Part shown: positions 58,130 to 64,000 of the stretch, one piece after another | Layout: every line of letters begins with the position of its first letter | Numbering within the stretch: position 1 is the stretch's first letter | Made by a program: the position numbers and the translations under genes | Notes under the pieces: model-generated | The model's database searches: none | Told to the model about the DNA's origin: nothing | What the model saw: only the letters and a program-made list of their open reading frames with translations | Source: Prevotella sp. Rep29 | GTDB taxonomy: Bacteria > Bacteroidota > Bacteroidia > Bacteroidales > Bacteroidaceae | DNA length: 64,000 nucleotides | Reading direction: 5' to 3' | Assembly (NCBI RefSeq): GCF_019551475.1 | Contig: NZ_CP047159.1 | Location: 496,001 to 560,000 of the forward strand

Positions 58130-59398
58130 ATGAAGATTATGAATAAAGAAATGACTGATTTCAAACAATTGGCGGAGCAATACCGCACAGAACTTCTCGA
58201 CCGCGTTGTTCCTTTCTGGCTTGACAAGAGCCAAGACCATGATTTCGGCGGCTACTTCACCTGTCTTAATCGTGACGGAAGTGTTTATGACACGGACAAG
58301 TTCATCTGGCTGCAAGGGCGTGAGGTGTGGATGTTCGCCAAACTCTACAACGTCGTAGAGCAGCGTCAAGAGTGGCTCGACGCAGCCATTCAGGGTGCCG
58401 AGTTTCTGAAAAAGCATGGACACGACGGCAAGTTCAACTGGTACTTCGCCCTCGACCGCGAAGGACGTCCCCTCGTGGAGCCCTATAACATATTCTCCTA
58501 CACCTTTGCAACCATCGCTTTCGGTCAGCTTTCCATCGCTCTCGCCACCGCTGCCGGAAATGGGCTGACAGCCATCAAGTGTCCGGCTGATGGCGAAACT
58601 GTTGATACGACAGCGCTCTCAGCCGATTACGCAGCTATCGCCCGCCGCACTTTCGACATCGTCCTTTCCAAGATAGACAATCCCAAGGGGCAATGGAACA
58701 AAGCCGTTGCAGGTTCCCGCTCCCTCAAGACTTTCGACCTCCCCATGATTCTCTGCAATGTCGCCCTCGAGGTGGAATCGCTCATTGCACCTGATTTCCT
58801 GCAGAAAGCCATCGGCGATTGCCTCCACGAAGTCATGGATGTGTTCTATCGTCCTGAGCTCGGTCTTATTGTTGAAGCGTTGGGCAATGACGGCAATCTT
58901 GTTGACTGCTTCGACGGTCGGAAGCTTAATCCTGGTCATGCCATCGAAGCCATGTGGTTTGTCATGGACCTCGGTAAGCGTCTGGAGCGTCCCGAACTCA
59001 TCCGGAAGGCGGTGGACATCTGTCTGCAAGAAGTTGAGTATGGATGGGACAAGCAGTATGGTGGTATATTCTACTTTATGGACCGTCTCGGCTATCCTCG
59101 TCACGAGCTCGAATGGGATCAGAAACTCTGGTGGGTGCATCTCGAAACCCTCATCTCTCTCATCAAGGGCTATCAGCTGACCGGTGACGAGCGTTGTCTT
59201 GAGTGGTTCCAGCGTGTTCACGACTACACATGGTCTCACTTCCGCGATTCCGAATACCCCGAGTGGTATGGTTACCTCAATCGCCAAGGCGAAGTGCTTC
59301 TCCCACTGAAGGGTGGCAAGTGGAAAGGCTGTTTCCATGTTCCCCGCGGTCTCCTCAACGTTTGGAAAATCCTTGAAGAACTGGCATCCAGGCAGTAG
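58130..59398 (+). CDS. nanE: AGE-family N-acylglucosamine 2-epimerase (NanE role)
   Basis: The 422-residue (alpha/alpha)6-barrel epimerase of the renin-binding-protein type interconverts ManNAc and GlcNAc. Marks: FWLDKSQDHDFGGYFTCLNRDG, KFIWLQGREVWMFAKLYN, LNPGHAIEAMWFVMDLGKR and QKLWWVHLETLISLIKGY, with the catalytic His residues in GHAIE and WVHLE. In Bacteroides this enzyme type replaces the proteobacterial NanE. The start may be ATG 58130, 58139 or 58151. It ends the nan operon before a strong hairpin; no sialidase or kinase is linked here. Confidence 0.9.
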   Translation: MKIMNKEMTDFKQLAEQYRTELLDRVVPFWLDKSQDHDFGGYFTCLNRDGSVYDTDKFIWLQGREVWMFAKLYNVVEQRQEWLDAAIQGAEFLKKHGHDGKFNWYFALDREGRPLVEPYNIFSYTFATIAFGQLSIALATAAGNGLTAIKCPADGETVDTTALSADYAAIARRTFDIVLSKIDNPKGQWNKAVAGSRSLKTFDLPMILCNVALEVESLIAPDFLQKAIGDCLHEVMDVFYRPELGLIVEALGNDGNLVDCFDGRKLNPGHAIEAMWFVMDLGKRLERPELIRKAVDICLQEVEYGWDKQYGGIFYFMDRLGYPRHELEWDQKLWWVHLETLISLIKGYQLTGDERCLEWFQRVHDYTWSHFRDSEYPEWYGYLNRQGEVLLPLKGGKWKGCFHVPRGLLNVWKILEELASRQ

Positions 59399-59480
59399 GG
59401 TGGTGAACAAACAATCAAAACATTTTCTGCACGTCGTGGCATAGGACTAAAGGACCAAATAAAACATATCATTCGAGCTT

Positions 59481-59514
59481 CCCCCACGCACTCCCTTTTT
59501 GAGTGTCGTGGGGG
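59481..59514 (+). terminator. Terminator hairpin after the nan operon
   Basis: CCCCCACG pairs with CGTGGGGG and CACTC with GAGTG, one bulged T, around a short loop containing TTTTT. Confidence 0.65.
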
Positions 59515-59610
59515 ATTTCCGTTTTCATAGCCGCGTCAGATTGATACGTCAGATTGATGGATAACATGTTAAAATAAGTATAATAACAACGTTATTCGAT
59601 GATTATTCCG

Positions 59611-59618
59611 TAACTTTG
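59611..59618 (+). promoter_or_regulatory. -7 promoter element of the LptD-like gene (TAACTTTG)
   Basis: It is a TAnnTTTG match 9 bp before ATG 59628, giving a near-leaderless transcript. Confidence 0.6.
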
Positions 59619-59627
59619 CACCTCTAT

Positions 59628-62450
59628 ATGCGAACGAAACTCGTCATATTCTTCCTGCTGGCAGCCATCATTTTCGTGATGGCAGGCACGGCTACGCCCC
59701 CGCGCAGAATGGCTGCAGCGATGGGTATGCCGCAGCGCGACACCATCCCCGAGACCGATTCGCTGAACAAGAATGTGGTGGATACGACGAAGATGGATTC
59801 GCTCGAACTGGCAATCTATCGCCATAACAAGGCTGTGGACGACTCCATTCATCTCGACTCGCTCAACCGTGCGAAGTCGAGTGGCATTGATGCGCCCGTG
59901 CAATATACAGCAAACGATTCACTAGTGTATGATGCAATGAGTAGGACAGCCTATCTGTACGGCTCATCGCAGGTGGATTATGAGAATATGACGCTCAATT
60001 CCGACCGCATTTATATTCGTCTGGACAGCAATCTGGTACATGCTGTCGGAACGCCCGACTCGCTGGCTGACAAGGGAGTAAAGGGTCGTCCGAACTTCAA
60101 AATGGGTCAGGATCAGTACGAAAGCGACACCATTGCCTTCAACTTCAAGACAAAAAAGGGTTTTATCAACAACGTCTATACAGCGCAGGAAGACGGATTC
60201 CTGTTCAGCGAACGCTCGAAACGCGATGCTGAGGGCAATTTCTACATTGAGCACGGACGCTATACGACCTGCGACGAGGAGCACCCCGACTTCTATATTG
60301 CTCTCTCACGGGCAAAGGTGCGTCCCGGCAAGGATGTCGTCTTCGGACCGGCATACCTGGTTGTAGCCGATGTGCCGCTGCCACTCGCCATTCCCTATGG
60401 TTTCTTCCCCTTCTCGAAGAAGTACAGCAGCGGATTCATCATGCCCTCATACGGCGACGAGCGTGATATGGGATTCTATCTCCGCGACGGCGGATACTAC
60501 TTTGCCATCAATGACAAGTGGGACTTGAAACTGCTTGGAGAAATCTATACGAAGGGTTCCTGGGGCGTGTCAGTAGCCAGCAACTACCGCAAGCGCTACA
60601 AATATAGCGGCAGTATTTTTGCCAGCTATCAGGACACAAAGACAGGAGACAAGGGCATGCCCGACTATGCGCGGCAGGAAAGTTTCAAGATACAGTGGAG
60701 TCACAGGCAAGATCCGAAAGCTAACCCTTTCAGCACGCTGTCGGCAAGTGTCAATTTCGCCACGACAAGTTATGAGCGAAACAACCTGAACAGCATGTAC
60801 AATCCGCAGGCGATGACGCAAAGTACGAGAACATCGTCCGTCAGTTGGAGCACCACCTTTTCGAGCATTGGCTTGTCGCTCAGCGCCACAGCCAACCTTG
60901 CACAGAACATGCGTGACTCCACGATATCAATGACGCTGCCCGACCTGAATATCTCCATCAGCCGGTTCAATCCCTTCAAACGGAAGAAGATGGTGGGAAA
61001 AGAGCGGTGGTATGAGCGGATAGCCGTCAGCTACGACGGACAGTTCAGCAACTCCATCACCACGAAGGAAGACAAACTGCTGAAAGCCAATCTCATCAAA
61101 GACTGGCGCAACGGCTTCAGACACCATATTCCCATCAGTGCGAACTTCACGCTGGCAAACTTCATCAACATCAATACGTCGTTCGACTTCACCGACCGCA
61201 TGTACACAAGCAAAGTCATGCGCTCATGGGACGATGCCAATCGGACGGAAGTAGCTGACACCACCCATGGCTTCTACAACGTGTATAACTGGTCGCTCAA
61301 CTTCTCCGCTTCCACCAAGCTGTATGGTTTCTATGCACCGAGCCGCAAAATCTTCGGTGACAGAATCCAGAAAGTGCGCCACGTGATTACACCCACCATC
61401 GGGTTCAGCTTCGCTCCCGACTTCGGTACCGACCGCTACGGATATTACGATACCTACCAGCGGACGAACGAAGACGGTAGCGTCGATCTGGTGAGATATT
61501 CGCCGTTCGAGGGTTCATTGTATGGAGTGCCGGGGCGCGGCAGGACAGGAAACATCTCTTTCGGGCTTGAAAACAATATTGAGATGAAGGTGCGCTCGGA
61601 CAAAGATTCCACCGGATATAAGAAAATCAGCATCATCGACAACTTGGGCTTGCGCATGTCCTACAACATGGCAGACAAAGAGCGCCCGTGGAGCAACCTT
61701 TCCGTGGATCTCCGCTTGAAGTGGTGGAAGAACTATACGTTCAATATGAACGCTGTCTTCGCCACCTATGCCTACGACTTGGATGAAAACGGAAGACCTT
61801 ATATCGGCACGCACACAGAATGGGGACGTGGACGGTTCGGACGTTTCCAAGGCATGTCGCAAAACATCTCCTTCACATTGACGCCGGAGAAACTGCGCAA
61901 GTGGTTCGGAGGAGGAGAAAGCACTGAGGAAGACTATAGGAGAAACGAAAACAATGACGAGGGAATTAATACCGATATCGAATCGAATATCGACGAGGAT
62001 ATGGAGCGCGGAAAGCATGGAGCTAAGAAAAAGAGTGGCGGAAAAGCCGAGACCGACGACGATGGATATATGATTTTCAACATCCCTTGGTCGCTCACCT
62101 TCGGATATGGTATCACCATGCGCGAGAATATGGATATCAACAAATTCAATTACAAACGGATGCGCTATCCCTATAAATTCACTCAGACGCTCAACGTGAG
62201 CGGTAATGTGCGCATTTCTGACGGATGGAACATCAGTTTCGCCAGCGGCTACGACTTCGATACCCACAAAATCTCCATGACAACGGCATCGCTCTCACGC
62301 GACCTGCATTGTTTCAATATGTCATGCTCAGTCGTGCTTGCACCTTACACGAGCTATAACTTCACGTTCCGCTGCAACGCTTCGACGCTGACCGATGCGC
62401 TGAAATATGACAAGCGCAGTGGTGCTACCAATGCCGTGCAGTGGTATTGA
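59628..62450 (+). CDS. LptD-like LPS-assembly outer-membrane protein
   Basis: The 940-residue protein starts at ATG 59628 with a signal segment (MRTKLVIFFLLAAIIFVMAGTA). An N-terminal OstA-like jelly roll follows (YTANDSLVYDAMSRTAYLYGSSQVDYENMTLNSDRIYIRLDSN), then the LptD-type core (YTTCDEEHPDFYIALSRAKVRPGKDVVFGPAYLVVADVPLPLAIPYGFFPFSKKYSSGFIMPSYGDERDMGFYLRDGGYYFAINDKWDLKLLGEIYTKGSWGVS) and a large barrel to the C-terminus. It is the Bacteroidetes form of the LPS translocon; LptE is not adjacent. A charged low-complexity insert (~765-810, EDYRRNENNDEGINTDIESNIDEDM) lies in the barrel. Confidence 0.85.
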   Translation: MRTKLVIFFLLAAIIFVMAGTATPPRRMAAAMGMPQRDTIPETDSLNKNVVDTTKMDSLELAIYRHNKAVDDSIHLDSLNRAKSSGIDAPVQYTANDSLVYDAMSRTAYLYGSSQVDYENMTLNSDRIYIRLDSNLVHAVGTPDSLADKGVKGRPNFKMGQDQYESDTIAFNFKTKKGFINNVYTAQEDGFLFSERSKRDAEGNFYIEHGRYTTCDEEHPDFYIALSRAKVRPGKDVVFGPAYLVVADVPLPLAIPYGFFPFSKKYSSGFIMPSYGDERDMGFYLRDGGYYFAINDKWDLKLLGEIYTKGSWGVSVASNYRKRYKYSGSIFASYQDTKTGDKGMPDYARQESFKIQWSHRQDPKANPFSTLSASVNFATTSYERNNLNSMYNPQAMTQSTRTSSVSWSTTFSSIGLSLSATANLAQNMRDSTISMTLPDLNISISRFNPFKRKKMVGKERWYERIAVSYDGQFSNSITTKEDKLLKANLIKDWRNGFRHHIPISANFTLANFININTSFDFTDRMYTSKVMRSWDDANRTEVADTTHGFYNVYNWSLNFSASTKLYGFYAPSRKIFGDRIQKVRHVITPTIGFSFAPDFGTDRYGYYDTYQRTNEDGSVDLVRYSPFEGSLYGVPGRGRTGNISFGLENNIEMKVRSDKDSTGYKKISIIDNLGLRMSYNMADKERPWSNLSVDLRLKWWKNYTFNMNAVFATYAYDLDENGRPYIGTHTEWGRGRFGRFQGMSQNISFTLTPEKLRKWFGGGESTEEDYRRNENNDEGINTDIESNIDEDMERGKHGAKKKSGGKAETDDDGYMIFNIPWSLTFGYGITMRENMDINKFNYKRMRYPYKFTQTLNVSGNVRISDGWNISFASGYDFDTHKISMTTASLSRDLHCFNMSCSVVLAPYTSYNFTFRCNASTLTDALKYDKRSGATNAVQWY

Positions 62451-62498
62451 TGAACACAAAGTCTAATAAAACGATATGGGGTGAATGGAGATGTGAAG

Positions 62499-64000
62499 TT
62501 ATCCGGAAATCCGTCTGAGGTCGTCTTCCTCACCTACAATCCAAATAATGTCTCCTTTTTCGAAACGGCGTGCAGGGCTCATTGCCGTCAGGTTCTCCTC
62601 GCCCTCTTCTAAGCCCACGACCATGCAGTTATAGATATCGCGGATGCCACTCTCCTGCAAAGTTTTTCCGATGAAAGGGCTACTGCTGTTGACAATAATC
62701 TGGCGCAGTTTCATTTCACGCTTTTCGATATCCGGGTCGTCTTGGTGCAGTTCTTTGTTGATGATGGTGTTGAAATTAGCCAGCTGATCATCGCTTCCGA
62801 TGACTTGTATGCGGTCGTTGGGGAAGAGTACCGTGTCGCCGCCGGGAATATTGATGCGCCTTCTGCCACGCAAGATGCTGCTCACATGAACGCCGAAACG
62901 TCGTCCCACCTGCAATTCGCCCAGTGTCTTCCCAACCCATGTGGAGTCATCGGGCACATCAATTTCCGCAATGTGCACGTCGCGGTCGAGCAGGTGTCCT
63001 TCATAAAGCGGCTTTTTCTTGCCGAGCACTTGTGCTTCGATATCCCGTGAGCGCAAGTTCTGAATGAACATCCTTTCGAGTCTGATGCTGCGCTGTTTGA
63101 GCGAGCGTGACAAAATCATGAGCACAAGCAGTGCGATGCCGATACAAATGATAAGTGCGTTGGAGAATTGCGTCAGCCGGTTGCAGATATAGAAGATGAA
63201 ACTCAATGCTATCAGAAGTCGCACGAGGATGGTGAAGATAAGCGGCAGGCGGTTCAGGCGATTGTCTGTCCACAATGCCTTGAACTCTTCACTGTGGTTT
63301 TTCTTCATCACAATGGCGCGCAGGAAAGGAGAAATGAGCAGTATCGTGAGCAAGCCACAGATAATGTCAGTCCAGAAATGAAGCTGATTCCCCAGGAGCT
63401 TATCCATGAATGGAACGAAGAATGTGAGCATGATGGCTGTGATGGCAGCGGAAAGGATGCTGTAGATAATCGTGTTGCGCAGCATCTGCATCAGTAGTCG
63501 CTTCCAAAGGTTCTGATCGGTGGCTGTCGTTGACTGATTGACAGAAATGCGGTTCAGACGTTTGATCCAGTTGATAGGCAACCGTTGTTCCAATGTCGTG
63601 TAACAAGGTTTCGACAGGCGTATCATATAGGGGGTGAGGAAGGTCGTGATGACCGAAACGGCAACCACCACCGGATAGAGGAATTTGCTGATGACACCCA
63701 GCGAGAGACCGAGCGACGCGATGATGAATGAGAACTCACCAATCTGTGCCATCGAGAATCCACAGCGCATGGCAGACTTGAGCGTCTGACCGCTGAGCAT
63801 GAAGCCTATTGTTCCGAAGATGCTTTGTCCTAAAAGAATGGTCAGTACGATAGCAATAATCGGGAGGGCGTATTCAACCAAGATGTTCGGATCGACCAGC
63901 ATACCTACCGAAACGAAGAAGATGGCGCCGAAAAGATTCTTCACCGGCTCCACCAGACGGATAATCTTTTCAGCCTCAATGGTTTCAGCAAGGATGGACC
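62499..64000 (-). CDS. KefB-like cation:proton antiporter with TrkA domains, 5' truncated by window edge
   Basis: The frame is open to base 64000, so the N-terminal transport helices lie outside. The visible part has CPA2 membrane helices (ILVEYALPIIAIVLTILLGQSIFGTIGFMLSGQTLKSAMRCGFSMAQIGEFSFIIASLGLSLGVI; the AQIGEFSF motif is typical). Further helices follow, then two TrkA-C/RCK-C-like regulatory domains (~325-480: VDVPDDSTWVGKTLGELQVGRRFGVHVSSILRGRRRINIPGGDTVLFPNDRIQVIGSDDQL; IIVNSSSPFIGKTLQESGIRDIYNCMVVGLEEG). It probably exchanges K+ or Na+ for protons. It converges with the LptD-like gene. Confidence 0.88.
   Translation of the reverse strand, partial: SILAETIEAEKIIRLVEPVKNLFGAIFFVSVGMLVDPNILVEYALPIIAIVLTILLGQSIFGTIGFMLSGQTLKSAMRCGFSMAQIGEFSFIIASLGLSLGVISKFLYPVVVAVSVITTFLTPYMIRLSKPCYTTLEQRLPINWIKRLNRISVNQSTTATDQNLWKRLLMQMLRNTIIYSILSAAITAIMLTFFVPFMDKLLGNQLHFWTDIICGLLTILLISPFLRAIVMKKNHSEEFKALWTDNRLNRLPLIFTILVRLLIALSFIFYICNRLTQFSNALIICIGIALLVLMILSRSLKQRSIRLERMFIQNLRSRDIEAQVLGKKKPLYEGHLLDRDVHIAEIDVPDDSTWVGKTLGELQVGRRFGVHVSSILRGRRRINIPGGDTVLFPNDRIQVIGSDDQLANFNTIINKELHQDDPDIEKREMKLRQIIVNSSSPFIGKTLQESGIRDIYNCMVVGLEEGEENLTAMSPARRFEKGDIIWIVGEEDDLRRISG

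Overview
The window looks like a chromosomal segment of a Prevotella-type member of the Bacteroidales (Prevotellaceae). The evidence is the many TAnnTTTG (-7) promoters, a SusC/SusD pair, TonB-dependent receptors with riboswitch control, a PafA-type phosphatase, a NanL/NanE-type sialate operon, meso-diaminopimelate dehydrogenase, and intergenic palindromic repeats. No rRNA operon, CRISPR array or phage block is visible.

Layout. 1-4,400: end of a GIN-domain surface protein, a repeat-rich gap, and a secreted LRR-like protein translationally coupled to an 81-residue peptide. 4,400-13,800: C1B peptidase, a membrane-anchored winged-helix regulator next to an outer-membrane beta-barrel protein, FMN-binding protein, DAP dehydrogenase, HutI, a small exported protein, GlsB-type membrane protein and MutY. 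14,000-19,900: Pif1/Dda-like helicase, pyrH-birA-yraN, a plug-like small protein and tadA. 20,000-25,100: PafA-type phosphatase, a minus-strand run of SDR, three uncharacterised proteins and a small membrane protein with near-identical intercistronic junctions, then tRNA-Lys. 25,200-30,200: AI-2E-family permease, thymidine kinase, and a thiamine-uptake unit (TPP riboswitch, TonB receptor, PnuC-family transporter). 30,800-37,950: YitT protein, Na/Pi cotransporter, PepSY-like lipoprotein, two-component system, and a queuosine unit (preQ1-I riboswitch, precursor transporter, QueF). 38,300-48,700: a SusC/SusD locus with two lipoproteins (one an M64 metallopeptidase) and a repeat-containing exported protein; its susC is split by an IS1634-family element with a 41-bp target duplication. 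48,900-52,700: an oxaloacetate-decarboxylase-alpha-like carboxyltransferase, an HD protein and an alanine/Na+ symporter. 52,650-53,830: an AT-rich accessory patch with four copies of a ~35-bp repeat, a tRNA-like RNA with its own promoter and terminator, and an XRE regulator with a 57-residue partner. 54,400-59,400: sialic acid operon (lyase, mutarotase-symporter fusion, epimerase). 59,600-64,000: LptD-like outer-membrane protein and a partial KefB-like antiporter.

The most unusual features are: (i) six intergenic arrays of 15-bp odd palindromes on an exact 22-bp lattice, with two different palindrome sequences sharing one lattice at 36.26-36.42 kb, and with two arrays lying in a ~280-bp duplicated block that also carries the promoters of the thiamine and sialate units; (ii) the repeat-bounded cassettes with the tRNA-like RNA at 52.7-53.8 kb; (iii) the IS-split susC. 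All functional calls come from reading the sequence and recalled family knowledge; no searches were run.
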